Part shown: one piece after another, positions 24,772-36,240 of the stretch
Numbering within the stretch: position 1 is the first letter of the stretch
How the letters are laid out: every line of letters starts with the position of its first letter
Assembly (NCBI GenBank): GCA_050084515.1
Contig: CM114271.1
Coordinates: 52,142,001-52,206,000, forward strand
Direction of reading: 5' to 3'
From: Blasia pusilla
Lineage: Eukaryota; Marchantiophyta; Marchantiopsida; Blasiales
DNA length: 64,000 nt
Program-made: the position numbers and the translations under genes
Notes under the pieces: generated by a model
Told to the model about the DNA's origin: nothing
Databases searched by the model: none
What the model saw: only the letters and a program-made list of their open reading frames with translations

Positions 24772-25146
24772 GTGGATACACTCCAGGTTGAAGCCCAACC
24801 AGCAAACATGTTTGCTGCATTTAGGGGCAAGAGTGTAGGTCCTCCAAAGAAACCAGCCGCACAAACCTCTCTTTGGCGGGACCCGGTCAAGTGGGTTCAT
24901 TATTGCTACTCAAAGGAGCATAAGCAATTCGTGTGCCTGTGCTCCAAGTGCATCGAGTACTTTCGTGGGCCAGAAACTTTTAACTCGCACATTGCATCAC
25001 ATTGGTTGAGGCCGGTGCCTGGAACACCAAGGGCGAGTGGTAAGAAGAAGGTGGAAGCAGACTACGATCGAGACGACGTGGAGGATGAAGATGATGGTAA
25101 GGGTGTAGGACTTCTTCTTCTTCATACGCAGTTAGTGAGATGGTAG
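24772..25146 (+). CDS. MULE accessory exon with a Cys/His cluster and acidic tail
   Basis: The frame has a basic, Pro/Ala-rich start (KSVGPPKKPAAQTSLW). Then come WVHYCYSKEHKQFVCLCSKC and FNSHIASHWLRPVPG, giving C-x(10)-C-x-C-x2-C and a later H-x3-H, a possible zinc-binding cluster of no class I recognise. A nuclear-signal-like GKKK and an acidic run DRDDVEDEDDG follow. A donor-like GATGATG|GTAAGG near 25096 suggests the exon ends there rather than at the TAG. With 23660-24193 and 25210-26530 it may form one spliced gene of a DNA-binding or regulatory protein. Confidence 0.5.
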   Translation: MDTLQVEAQPANMFAAFRGKSVGPPKKPAAQTSLWRDPVKWVHYCYSKEHKQFVCLCSKCIEYFRGPETFNSHIASHWLRPVPGTPRASGKKKVEADYDRDDVEDEDDGKGVGLLLLHTQLVRW

Positions 25147-25209
25147 CAATGTTTGTTGTATGTGCTCTATGATCCTCAAGACTTCATTCATTTATGTTCC
25201 AAAATTGTG

Positions 25210-25569
25210 CAGGGAACCAGGCTACCCCATCTGCAGCCAACTTGCATCTGCGAGGCACCGTGCAAAGAACATTTGGAGCTCATCGCAGAAAATGAAGAAG
25301 GGCTGCTCTGTTCGAAAGCGAAGGAGCATTCGAAACGGGCAGCGGGCCCGTTTGTACCTACGCCCATTTTGCCAGATCTTTTGATTGCTTTTGAGGGCTA
25401 TAGGACAGAAGAACACGGTCATATCTCATGGGCAGGTTTAGCTAGGATACACGAGTATGAGAAGGTCCGAGAGGAGCTAGAGGGTGCCCTTGTGTGCCCT
25501 ACCACCACTGTCAGGGGATGGATTGAGTCGGGCCGCCGGCTTCTCCCTACTACTATCCCTCAGAGATAG
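25210..25569 (+). CDS. MULE accessory exon, unknown
   Basis: After an acceptor-like TTGTGCAG near 25212 the frame reads CICEAPCKEHLELIAENEEG, SKRAAGPFVPTPILPDLLIA, FEGYRTEEHGHISWAGLARI and GALVCPTTTVRGWIESGRRL, ending at TAG. It has a possible CxxxC pair and no domain I recognise. It continues the plus-strand series of open segments. The overlapping frame 25160-25384 is a shadow. Confidence 0.42.
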   Translation, partial: QGTRLPHLQPTCICEAPCKEHLELIAENEEGLLCSKAKEHSKRAAGPFVPTPILPDLLIAFEGYRTEEHGHISWAGLARIHEYEKVREELEGALVCPTTTVRGWIESGRRLLPTTIPQR

Positions 25570-26159
25570 AGGTCAGCGTTCCACCCATTGGAGATGCATG
25601 GCCGCTTTCCATCATCTAGCCGCAATGTGGATTATGGATGACAGAACCGTATCGATGGGATCTTTGGAGCCGAAACCAGGCACACAAAGTTGAACATTCC
25701 CTGCATGTTCTAGATGAAATGCGCCGAGCACAAAGGCATGCATGGTACATCGTGAGGAGTACTACCTCCCACGCTTCAAGTTTAACTACAAGATCTGGAA
25801 AGAGAAGAGTAAACCTAGCATTCTTGCCAAGTTCAGGACAAAGTCTCTCGCATGTATGTGGATGGGGTCGGCTGCTCCCTTGCTGATGCGGTTGTCGGGT
25901 ATAGTCTTTCGCTTCATTTCATGCAAATTTCTCAGTATGAATTGTTGAAGAGTTGTGAGTTCATGATTTCCCATTGTATCCCTTGTAATTCCGCATTGTC
26001 TCTAACAACTTGTAGATGTGCAGGGTGGCCTCGATGTGGAAATCATAGATTCCATGACTCTGACTCAGATGGTACACATCTCCCAAGTCCCCAACCCACC
26101 ACGCATAGTACCGGGCGCCATGTGATACAGGAGGAGGAGGCGCCAGCGAGGGTGGTGAG

Positions 26160-26552
26160 GAGGGTATTGCGGGAGATCATGTCGAGCAGAGTGAGGAGGA
26201 CACTGTTTTGATTCAGATGCGGAGGAGACCGGTGGCGCGGACACGTAACGGGCGTGGTGAGAAGGTGCAGAAGCAAGGTAAGGGTGCGGTAGGATCTCGG
26301 AAATCCCGCCGGCTGAACCCGGAAGTTGACATGGAAGTGGGTAAATCTAGCCCGGTCATGGATAGTCATGGGCTAGGTGATGATGAAGGCCCAATTGAAG
26401 ACTCGCATACCCCCGATGAAGTGGTCTTGCAGGCGGATCCACAAATCATGGAAAGAGCACCCAAGGGCATGACTAAAGAAGAAAAAGCCAAACAGGAGGA
26501 TGATGATGGCTTCACAACAAAGTGTCTTGCATTTCGCTCATTTTGCCGATGA
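26160..26552 (+). CDS. MULE accessory exon, basic then acidic, low complexity
   Basis: The frame contains a basic run (RRRPVARTRNGRGEKVQKQG, SRKSRRLNPEVD) and then an acidic linker (GDDEGPIEDSHTPDE, EEKAKQEDDDGF). It looks like a nuclear protein's disordered part. No family is recognised. It may be the 3' portion of the accessory gene whose earlier segments are at 23660, 24772 and 25210; exon junctions are not proven. Confidence 0.42.
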   Translation, partial: EGIAGDHVEQSEEDTVLIQMRRRPVARTRNGRGEKVQKQGKGAVGSRKSRRLNPEVDMEVGKSSPVMDSHGLGDDEGPIEDSHTPDEVVLQADPQIMERAPKGMTKEEKAKQEDDDGFTTKCLAFRSFCR

Positions 26553-27189
26553 CATTGTTTTATTGTATGTCTTGAACCATCTCCGATAATTGTGCTTGTG
26601 TTGATATGTTGTAATGTGTTCAGAACCCTGTAGATGGGACTCTGAAGGACCGGGGCACAAGCCATGAAGACCCTTTGGTCTTACCTTCGCAGGACGGTAT
26701 TAGTGCTGACAAATTGCAGGCCACACCTTTACCCGAGTTCTGCACTCCAGCATTACGGCCTCTAGATGGGATGTCTTCAAGTCCTTGACCACCACGGGTG
26801 ATCACATTTTGGTGAGTGTGTAGATGCATCATGCGATTTTACTGTTATGATTATCCTTTCATCTGGTCCTTGGCATTTAATCTCTCCGACTGTGTGTGAA
26901 CTTTCATTGCAGAGGTTCTTTGTCATACTTTTTGATGTGTTTCTCGGCGATTATGACGACATACCTTTGGACCACTTGGTGAAATGTGTCGCTTCTCTCT
27001 TTGGTCTTACTTTCCTGGTGTCAATTCTTTACAAATGTGTTGTGTATATGACGGTTACTACTATCCGAACATGCTTCAGAGCGTATGTGTGTGCAGGTGA
27101 CTTTGCAGAAATTTTCAAGCATTTTGGCGGGAGTTCATATCATCATATTTTTGGATGTTTAGGACTTAGTTCATGATCAGGCGATTCCT

Positions 27190-27425
27190 TAGAGTAAGTA
27201 TAGGCGAGTACCTACCGGCACGTAGGCTCGAAGTTCTATCTTTTCTGCTTTGGACAAACCAGAAAACAGCAGATTTGTTCTTAATGTATGGCCTTATGGT
27301 TCATGAATCTGAGTAAGTATAGGAGAGTACCTACCAGCACGTAGGCTCAAGTTCTGTCTTTGTGCTTTGGACAAACCAGAAACGGGCAGATTTTGTTCTT
27401 AATGTATGGCCTTATGGTTCTTCTA
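27190..27425 (+). repeat. Tandem duplication of ~120 bp in the MULE
   Basis: The unit with GAGTAAGTATAGG, GAGTACCTACC, GCACGTAGGCTC, TTTGGACAAACCAGAAA and TTCTTAATGTATGGCCTTA occurs twice in a row (about 27190-27310 and 27311-27425) with few differences. Confidence 0.85.
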
Positions 27426-29101
27426 TTTTGTGCAGTGCAATGTAGGTCATTTGGTGTTGTGCTTCGGGGCACATTTTCCTTACCATTTTTCTGTGTTATG
27501 AAGGTCTATCCAAGAAGGTTAGGTTACCTTAGTTGGGCTATAGGTCATGGTCTGCTGAACTATTGTGGATGAAATGGTATGGACCAAAAGGATACCATTG
27601 TCAATCAAATTAATCATACAACTTGCAGAGCTATTCTTGATCTTTGTCCCTAAGTTTGTACTCTTGAATGATACCTTAACAAATTCCTCCTTACCTTATT
27701 CCGATATGTCTTACATGTTATGAATGATCACATGTGCTTCCACCTGTAATTGGTGGTAAACTTTGTAATCTTGTGAGGATCAATGTTTTGTCCCACGCTT
27801 GTCGATTCCTGAATTTCCAAGAAAGTAAAGCACTCATGTGTAATCACCTCATGAATAGATAGAGTCCATGACACCCTGTTCAAAAATAAAAGACAAATGG
27901 TGAAACACTCGAGCAAATACAAGTTTAGTGATCGAAATGCAAAGTTGACACGAAAAATGTATGAACAACGAAATGTAGGTGTTCATTCATGAACACCTCA
28001 AAGGCTGTGTTTCAAGGGCATTTTCTTCATACATCGGACAATCAACTCTAGCCTTCTTGTTGCGTATCCCCCAATCGTCAATCCACTGTGACAATCTCGG
28101 TTAGATACGATTTTAATCAAGCCCTAATTAGGGGAAGGTCACCTCACACCGCTAAATGTTTACAAAGAGGCACGACCCTCAGGGGTAGGGTTCGTGGGCC
28201 TTCTGAGGTGTTTTTTTTTAGTTACGACTATAGAAGTAGTCAGAACTATATTACAGAAGTTCTCTAAAATTGACACAAGCGCGTGGCGGTGTGGACATGC
28301 CCCTAAACGCGAAGCGCACGGTGTTGCGGACGTGGTTCGGGTTCAAACATACCTTGTACGTTTACTACATCCATAGAAAACCGACTGTGGTAATTACTAA
28401 GGTTTGGATGCTTGAATATTAATTGAATTGGGTTCGAATACAACTATTACTATACAAAACCGTGAAGACAGGTTACTATGGTTCGCACTATGGCCTACAC
28501 GATGGTTACTATCGTTTGGATGCTTTCTTAAAAACACAACATGATTGCTCGCCGTACATGAAAATGGGACATGGTGGACATGAACATGAGAAGGGAACAC
28601 ATTTCTCCCGCGTAAACATCCGGTACATAAAAAATACTTTTTTTTTAACACCACATTTCTTGTGTTCTGTGCTAATATGTGAAATTCGGAAATGCTTCAT
28701 GAATCATGAATCTGGGAATCCTGTACTACATACAAATTATCGGGTCTTCTTGAGTACTCATCCGTTTGACTACCCTCCGCAACATATCGCTCTTCATCCA
28801 ACAGACTATCAAGTATGACATCTGCAGTGGTTCTCTTTGTAGTAGTGCTGATTTTGTAGTTCTTATGTGGCCTTGTATCAACCAGAGGCCATTCTGATTG
28901 TTGAGTATTCTCCTTAGTTGCCTCGCTATCATATTGGCTCACGATAGCGTCTAAATCAAGATGATTACATGCATCTGCTTCCAATTCCGCCTCCATGTTC
29001 TGATATTTTGATCGTTTCACTCTGGGAAAGGACTCCACCTGATTCATTGTTGCTTGGGGTTGATTCTTCCGTGTGGAACGTGTGGAATGTGAATTCCTTC
29101 T
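27426..29101. other. MULE interior between accessory gene and transposase
   Basis: No recognised gene. A perfect 10-bp inverted repeat AGGTGTTCAT/ATGAACACCT lies at about 27977-27998. A minus-strand frame at 28697-29047 (NQVESFPRVKRSKYQNMEAE, acidic and low complexity) could be an extra 3' exon of the transposase gene, but no splice junction decides it. Confidence 0.4.
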
Positions 29102-31892
29102 CTAATGCATCCGCTCAAACCAACTCATCCGCCGACGCAGCCGACGATCTTGAGAATTGCCTCCAACAAAGGGTTCAGGGAAGTGTTGTCCAATGTTCAT
29201 TACATTTTTTGGAAGTTCTGTGTTCGTCTCTATCCGCGCCTTCAAGTTCAGAAGTGAGTCCATATCCTTCTGCAAAAGTACATACAAATGTTCAAGAAGA
29301 ACACTACAGAATGGGACTCCAATGGTTGTGGCCAAGCATTTTTCCACCATCTCTCGAACATCTTCCTGAGTTGTTGCTTGTGATACAACTGTAGGAGTAG
29401 TAGCTTGCACCTCTTCTAGATAACCAACACCGTAAGACAAGTCTGATTCCACTGGTGTGTCTCCATGTTGCTCCTGTGCATGCCTTTGCACCATGTTTTC
29501 CAACCCACCAGCTTTGCTACCAAAACGTGTGCCAAGGAAAGACAACAACTCTACTTCAGAGTGCCCACTCAACAGTAAGCACTTCACCTAATACAATTAA
29601 AAAAGTCTCAGTAGGCTGCATGTAAAATCCTCGTACATCTAGTGCAGGAATAAGACATACTTAATACATAGGACTGTTTGATTTCGGGTGGGACTATAGC
29701 TTGGTCACCAAATCTGGGGTGCAAGAAACACACCTGATGTTTGCACGTGAATCCTTCATTGGCACGAGAGCATGTACAAGCAACATCTTTCTTGTCGTAG
29801 TCAACCACATCATGCCAATAGTCGGGCTTGGAGCAACTCTTCACCATTGCGCATTTCCTCCCATCTACCAATTGAAATGTGACATGGCTATCTGGGATAT
29901 CATTTGCCCTTCTAATAGCCATGAGAATGACTTTCTGGATTGCCTTGTTCCTCACCATACCCTCTCGTTTCAAAAATCCCAAGTACCAAAAGAAATCTTC
30001 TATTTCCCCGCATAAGATCTGCACAAGCCATATGAGCTTCCTAGCGGGTTTTGTAGGCATGCTAGAAGTGAGATGCATCTTCAGAGTGTGGTGCCACCTT
30101 TCTATCGCGGCATTTGTATCTTGGTTGGATCTTGCATGCTTACGATAGCCCTTTGCCCAAGTAATAATCTTAGGATGCCAATAGTTTAAATAGTATTTCA
30201 CAAAGTGACGTTCAGTTGCAACCCACTTGCGCATGAAACGATACGAGACATCCACAGGATCTGGGACAGGCAACCATTGCTTAATTAATATGAACCCTAC
30301 TCCCACAACGGACATAGCTGAGAAACAATGAAACGAACTACTATTATTGACTCACATAGAACATACCTTCTTCACGTGAGTACATGATACCACCCAAGTC
30401 CCTGTTCATGTCTGCTTTTGTAATTGGACAACGGACTCGTTGGTGAAATTGCTTTAACCAATTCTTCCTGACATGCCATAGACACAGGTCTATGGGAACA
30501 TCAGGGAAGACTTCTCTAATTTCAGATTGTTCCTCTTTGGAGTCGTCAACTATGAAGCATGACGGTTTCCAACCGGGGCTACCAACCGACGCAAAATCTC
30601 TTGTCATATATATATCTGCCCAATCCTTGATATGGGCCAATGCATCCACTAGATCCCGATGTTGGTGCCTCTGTAAAATGGCCCATACTAGAGGTAATCC
30701 GTTCTGAAACTTGTCAAAACCCAGCAACGTGAATAGCTGATACTGTGAACATAGAAAAGAGTGTGTTCAGAAATCCGATTGTTCATGTACATATCTATTA
30801 AAGTGAACACAACGTTCCTATTGTTACCATTTCTGCCAGATCATGCAACAATTTTCAAATGATAGCACGGAAGTAATGTAGCATATAAACTCCTCTAAGA
30901 GAATGACATTACGGTTCTGAGAATGTTTGAAATTACCTCATATGTGTTTATGCCATGAGTGGCATCCATGGAGATGGCTCCACCGTTACCAAGATGCAAA
31001 AGATTCTGAAGCATCCAAGGTGTAGAAATGACCCGGATGAAAGGTTGGCCTAAACTTGAAATGGCCTCCCTGTAGTGTATGACATTTTCAGGATGAGCTA
31101 CAACCCAATGTTGGATTGCAGTGGCGTCATCGGTTCCATCATACCCCCCTTCGCGTCTTTGCATTGAATGCTTGATATTAAGGATGTCTTGTGGTTTTAA
31201 CATAGCGTCCCTGCCCCAAGCTTGTGCCTGATTAGGATTATCGAGAATGTGTTCACGAATCCATCTCCTATGCTCCTTCATGATATTTAAGGGGCTCACG
31301 TTCACTCGCAATAACCGTTCAACAAAATCCCTACAATGAGAACTCAACTTCGGGGCAACAATAGCATTCGCAATGTCCACAGTCCTGTCTAAGTCCCCAT
31401 GGCATATACAGCCTGCCTTATCAACATGCTTGGAATGCATATGCCTCAACATAGAACACCCAAGGCGGTCCTTTGAGGTTACAACGGCAAAGTGAAATTG
31501 GCATCCACGCCCTCGAGACGGCCCAAGCCGTAAACTTTGGCTTTTCGGCCTACTACCCTTACCTCCTTTGCAGCAAGAGTTTGAATAAAAAAAACCTCGC
31601 TTGGCAAAGAGGTCCGACAGTATTCCTATGATCCGGGGTCCATATGAACACCAGATGTCGAATCAGAACATGTATGTTCCCCTGATTTGTCGGTATTCCT
31701 TTTCCTAAATGTGGTCTGGAAATGTGGTCTTTGTTCTTCACCATGAATGAAGTCTTCAACCCTATCAGAGGGAATCCATGCCTCTTTTCTATTGCCATAC
31801 CAAATCAAATGCTCGCTCAAAAAAGGACCAGGGAGAGGGTTTTGGATGACATCGCATTCAAATGCAGCTGAATATTTCTTGAATTTCACCAT
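29102..31892 (-). CDS. MURA-type MULE transposase (DDE, SWIM zinc finger), spliced
   Basis: The enzyme excises and reinserts the element. In minus-strand order: exon(s) from ATG at 31892 (MVKFKKYSAAFECDVIQNPL), with one frame break near 31620; a Cys/His-rich block (GCQFHFAVVT, MHSKHVDKAGCICHG); the MULE core starting ISMDATHGINTYE, whose Asp is the first catalytic residue, with a donor at 30937/30936; an exon 30742-30367 with FIVDDSKEEQSEI for the second Asp and CLWHVRKNW; and an exon 30317 to about 29665 with NAAIERWHHTLK for the catalytic Glu and a SWIM finger C-T-C-x8-C-K-H near 29780-29740. A last exon, 29587-29102, is helical and unknown. The three acidic residues and SWIM ligands are intact, so the gene may be functional if the N-terminal frame break is an intron or misread. 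Confidence 0.9.
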
Positions 31893-32539
31893 GGCTATAA
31901 GCTGTTCAGGGATTCAAGTGCAGGCTCCAATTAAAGTGCAGACTTCAAGTGCAGGCTTAAAGTGTGAATTTTGTCCATTCGACCTGGGCAAGACCGGACA
32001 GTACATAAATGGAACCGAACACCAAAATTATAGTGCACATAATAATAGACATGTTTTCTTGGATTATGATCTAAGCTTTTATGTATCACCATGGCTGAAT
32101 GTGTGGCACTGATAGCTACTTACGTGCAAATTGGCAAATGATACTCACGGAAGCAAACAATCTCTTACATGAAAGTTACGGAGTGGACCCCATCCGCCTA
32201 ATCCGGCTTGAAATCCGCGGTCCGCAGCTAGCAGCAGTTCGACTTAGAACTAATCAAGCTTGTAATGAAATGCTAATACGCTGATAATCAGCTAATCACG
32301 GTCTCTGCTCTTCCTCGTTCCTTGTTTCTCCTCGCGCGCCCTTTGTATTCCTCGGTTTCGGGTCTTCCGCTTGTAATCAAATGCTAATCTGCTCGTAATC
32401 AAATGCTAATCCCTCCGTGTTCGGTTTCTACCGCTCTTCTCCGTTCGTTCCAAAATGATCGAATCCCCTAATTCCCGCCCTAATACCCGTCGACAAATTT
32501 CGCTCATTTGAATCGACGAACGTGGCAGTGCTTAACGGA
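31893..32539. other. Promoter-side region of the MULE transposase
   Basis: No gene. A TAATCAAATGCTAAT / TAATGAAATGCTAAT unit occurs three times between about 32260 and 32415, and ATTAAAGTGCAGACTTCAAGTGCAGGC-type short repeats (AAGTGCAGGCT) occur near 31915-31965. They may be regulatory repeats upstream of the minus-strand gene. Confidence 0.4.
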
Positions 32540-32762
32540 CGCCGTCCGTCCGATTAGCGCCGTCTTGTTTAGATCCGTCCATCTCCGGACGGCGTCTGTC
32601 TCCGAACGCTGTCCTCCCTGTCCTCCGTCGCGACCTCTTTACCCTGCGTCGCGACCTCTCCATCCCGGGGCTCCCGAACCTGAAACCTAGGCCCGACCCA
32701 GCTCGAGGTAGACGTTACCCTAGGCGCCTTGAATGCGATTCCGGGACAAAGTATGGGCTTCG
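32540..32762 (-). repeat. Right terminal inverted repeat of the MULE
   Basis: This is the reverse complement of the left TIR, differing by a few substitutions and one GAGGTCGCGA unit. It lies upstream of the transposase gene and may include its promoter. Confidence 0.93.
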
Positions 32763-32770
32763 CTGATCCT

Positions 32771-33789
32771 TGCGCTGCCCCAACGCAACCTACTGCGTTC
32801 GTACGCCACTTAGGAGGACAACTTGCGGTGTTTTTGCCGTGAATGACCATGCTACTGCAGTTTCCAACGTGGTTGCTGCCAGACCTTGCCTACCACCGCA
32901 CCTAGGGCCATCGCGGTCGCCGCCGCCCTAGCTCCTATGGTCCCGCTCTAAGATCCGGTGATCTGCTGTGGCGCTCTCCTATCGGTACTACACCTGAAGT
33001 TGTCGTATCATGCCGCGACGTTTGGCTACTTGCTACAAACATTTGATCACCATGGACCTGCTTCTAACTGGTGGCGCCAGTCCGGCCAATTTTGGCCCGT
33101 TTTCACTTTTTCCAACCGTGCCTTAGCGGGACCCAGCCGCTTGGTCTCTCTACGCCTCACGGCGTCCTCTAATGAACCTACTATTTTCTTTCCGTTTTGC
33201 CATGTCTTGAGATTGGTAGCGTCGTCGATTGTCGCAACGTGCCGCCGATTGCCGTGCCGTGCCGTGGCCGCACCATCAATGGGAGCACAATGTGTTTTTT
33301 TGATGTTGAAAAGGGTATGCCGTTGAGTGCCACAACCCATTTTCGAGTGTCGTGCTATTTGTAGCCATTCCGTGCCGCCAATGTCGCATCGTACCGCTAG
33401 ACCCGCACCGCACATCGAGGAGATTTGATCATTGTCAGTACCAGAGGAGTATGACTTGCTGCATTGAAGAGTTCTCTTCACGACCGAGTTGGGGTCAAGG
33501 TTTGCAAGTGTTGATGTGCGACACAAATAGTTATTGAGGTTACCCATTATGATCTCTTGCCCTGCACGTAGTAGGGATTTTCGAGTATTAAGCAGTTATT
33601 TGGGGATATTGGATTTCATGCACATTTTGAGAACATCGTTGATGTATGGATTAGGGGACATAGACATGTGTGGGATGGCCGGTGTTGAGGGTGTGTCTTG
33701 TCGATGAGATGATAGGATTGTAGATAATTTGTTCCACCACGCTGTTTGTTGGCGCGCAGCACACGTCTCACTGAGAGAGTGTACCTTGA
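32771..33789. other. GC-rich unclassified sequence right of the MULE
   Basis: No gene is recognised. This continues the DNA interrupted by the MULE (20350-20625). Short frames on both strands have no known domain. The 3' part leads into the second gypsy copy; no LTR or primer-binding site was identified. Confidence 0.4.
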
Positions 33790-34790
33790 GTGCCGCATGA
33801 TAGATTGAGTGATTGCGTGATTACTCACGAGGTTGAGAGTGATTGTGTGAGGGGCACGAGGGTCATCACGGCATCCTTTCAGGACTTTGAGAGGCAAGGT
33901 TGTGGACTTGAGAGTAGCTCTAGAGGATTTATCCGGAGTGGTGCGAGGTTTCAAGGATCTCCACGTGAGAGACCACCTCAATCTCCTTCTGCGTCATCTT
34001 CAGACAAGCGGGAGAGTGTGGAAGAATGTGTTAGTGATCCACCACACACATTGAGTGGTCCTATCAGTTGGGCGTACAAGATGGGCGACCGGGGTAGAGG
34101 ACCACATAGGTTTTTGGGTGCTATAGGCACTATAGAGATACACGACTTCATTGCGGAGTTTAGGAGTTGGTGTAACTCATAACGGGCTAAGAACTCCAGA
34201 GAGTTCAACCTATTTACAGTATGGAACAGAATGTTCCATTATTTAGAGGGATCATCCATGGACGATTACCATGAGTTCTTGCAGAGATATGCCGATGAGA
34301 TTGAGGCCTGGAGACTTTACTATGACCCACACTATGTGTCATGGACCGAGCCGTTTCCGCATGAGGAGGAGGAGTCAAGAGAGGGTTCCTCCACCAATGA
34401 TGTTGTAGGAGGGGTGACTCCCACTTGAGCAGTTGCAACGTCTAGTCGAGTTTGTCCTAGGTTCAACCCTGTGGTTGAGTTCTTTGGCGAGTTGAGGGCA
34501 AGCTACCACGGGGTACAACAGAGAAGTTGCGGACCATCCATGACTTCCAGCGGCGCTCGGGTGAGAGTTTGCGTGAGGCCTACATCCGCTTGGGCCAATT
34601 GATAAACGTCACTCAAGAGGTGACAAAGGCTTAGACTATCTAGTCATGGTACACGATGCTAGACCGCACCTTGCGGACACGTGTGCAGGAGGGGCTACTT
34701 ATTATGAACACCTCCCCTATGTTGAGAGATGTTCTTAGGACTACCGAGAACATTGAGCGCAACATGGCGGTGGAGACCGTAGCCACCATG
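33790..34790 (+). pseudogene. Ty3/gypsy gag of the second DNMT-bearing copy, broken
   Basis: The frames give a disordered start (SPRERPPQSPSASSSDKRES), then GPHRFLGAIGTIEIHDFIAE (F-x-G-x3-x-E-x-H-x-F-x-x-E), FNLFTVWNRMFHYLEG, SMDDYHEFLQRYADEIEAWR and DFQRRSGESLREAYIRLGQL with LDRTLRTRVQEGL. The last blocks have the capsid pattern of retrotransposon gag (F...GESL.EAY.R...L). Gag would build the virus-like particle. Stops at about 34180, 34428, 34634 and 34640 and frame changes disable it. There is no CCHC knuckle that I can see. Confidence 0.75.
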
Positions 34791-35089
34791 AGTTATGGGT
34801 GAGAACAGTCGTGAGTGCCTACACCACCAGTGCAGCAACGTGGATTCCGAGATAGGTTTGTGGCACAATGAGCTCAGGGAGGATACCGAGAGGCCGTGCC
34901 ATAGAGACCTGCGGCTTCTTCTGTGCCATAGAGGCCGTGCCACAAAGACCGCCGTAGTTGTTACACGTGGAGTAGCCGCAGAGTTGGATCCACAGCAGGG
35001 GAAGCCAGGAAACAAACCAGGCTTCCTCAGTCCTTCAGGTTGTCCGAGGCAATGAGGACCCCGTCGATGGGTCCTGATCAAAGTTCGTG

Positions 35090-35760
35090 GAGAGTTAGTG
35101 ATGTTGTTGGTATACAGGCACGGAGGGCGATGGGAGAAGTGAGTGCAACGACTCCTATTGCTGATGCTCATGGGGAGTATGTGTCCGGTATGATGTTGGG
35201 GCCAACCATGATGGTGTACCATGCTCCAATGTTTTCTGCTCCCGATGTTATGACGTTGGGAGGTATGCCCGCCGTGGTGTTTTGGATGGCCGCTATGCTA
35301 TGTGAGCGTGGAGATGGAGTTCTTGCATCACGTTCAAAGATGATTGTAGAGGAGGTGATGGACTTGACCTTGGAGCTTATGCTTCGGCCGTCCACGTCAG
35401 ATTCATGGTAAGCTACGGCTACTAGGATGGCGAAGATGCCCGTTAGACCTACAATAGAGCATGCCATGGCTTCTCCGGGTGTTGTTTTACTAGATAATTG
35501 GGGAGAGGTCTTCCAGTTGGTGAGTCCAAGAGGTAGAGCTTTTAGACCGCAACGGGTCTTGTTGGATTCTAGAGCGCAACCCCTCATATTGGGGAAAGCG
35601 GCATTCAACGGATTGGGCTTGACGAGAGCCGATGTGGAGCATTGTCCATTCCAGATACATCGATCCTTGGGTGGAGCGAGAATCACATAGTATATCACCC
35701 GACATGAGGTCGTGATAAGGATTCGCCCCGCACACCCTACAGATGAGTCTATGGTGAGAG
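35090..35760 (+). pseudogene. Ty3/gypsy aspartic protease region, active-site Gly changed
   Basis: The frame 35427-35690 reads VLLDSRAQPLILGKAAFNGLG, where the retroviral-type protease signature LLDSGAQ has Arg in place of Gly (AGA for GGA). A following frame after a TAG at 35689 continues TRHEVVIRIRP and AKSYEVLVGGAMLYSM, as expected for the rest of a small aspartic protease (flap and C-terminal strand). It would cleave the polyprotein. The Gly to Arg change and the stop make it inactive. The upstream open frame 35040-35411 is a linker of unknown function. Confidence 0.78.
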
Positions 35761-36240
35761 CCAAGGCGAAAGTGACCGATGCTAAGTCCTATGAGGTCTT
35801 GGTTGGTGGAGCAATGTTGTACTCGATGTGGTTTTTACTGGATTACTAGGAGGAGTCAGCATCCTACAGACGAGGATAGCAGTCAGGTGATGGGTGCCTT
35901 AGCTCATTACCCATTCGATTTACAATTATAGTGATCGAGCGACGACCAGAAGAGATGGTGACCTTAGCAGCATTTAGCAGCGCCATCACTTGGCTAGTGA
36001 TTTGATTCAGGGACATGTCCATGTAGAGGACATTCTTGTTCCTGAAATTTCTATGGAGAGGAGTGTCATGGTCGGCAAATCGGTCCGTGGAGGAGAGGTG
36101 CCACCTTGGGGCTCAACCGAGGAGCTTCGACCCTTAGTCGCTAAGCATGTGCAGACCGCATGGAGTGAGATATTTGCACCAAGCGTGACGGGTCAGAGGA
36201 ACCGGAGGTATCCAGGAGTGCTACTATGACCCCTTTGGAC

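Larger units (their letters stand above)
20626..32762. mobile_element. Mutator-like element (MULE), 12.1 kb, with long TIRs and 8-bp TSD
   Basis: The termini begin CGAAGCCCATACTTTGTCCC at 20626 and, on the other strand, at 32762. They stay nearly identical for about 200 bp; one GAGGTCGCGA unit is gained or lost. The host sequence CTGATCCT is duplicated exactly on both sides (20618-20625 and 32763-32770), as expected for Mutator transposition (8-11 bp). The element carries a spliced MURA-type transposase on the minus strand (31892 to about 29102). On the plus strand it carries a captured proteasome exon and an unidentified accessory gene. TIRs over 90% alike and long open exons suggest fairly recent activity. 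Confidence 0.95.

Noticed and set aside
29701-30148. Plus-strand frames opposite the MULE transposase
   Set aside because: They are antisense shadows of the SWIM and catalytic exons.
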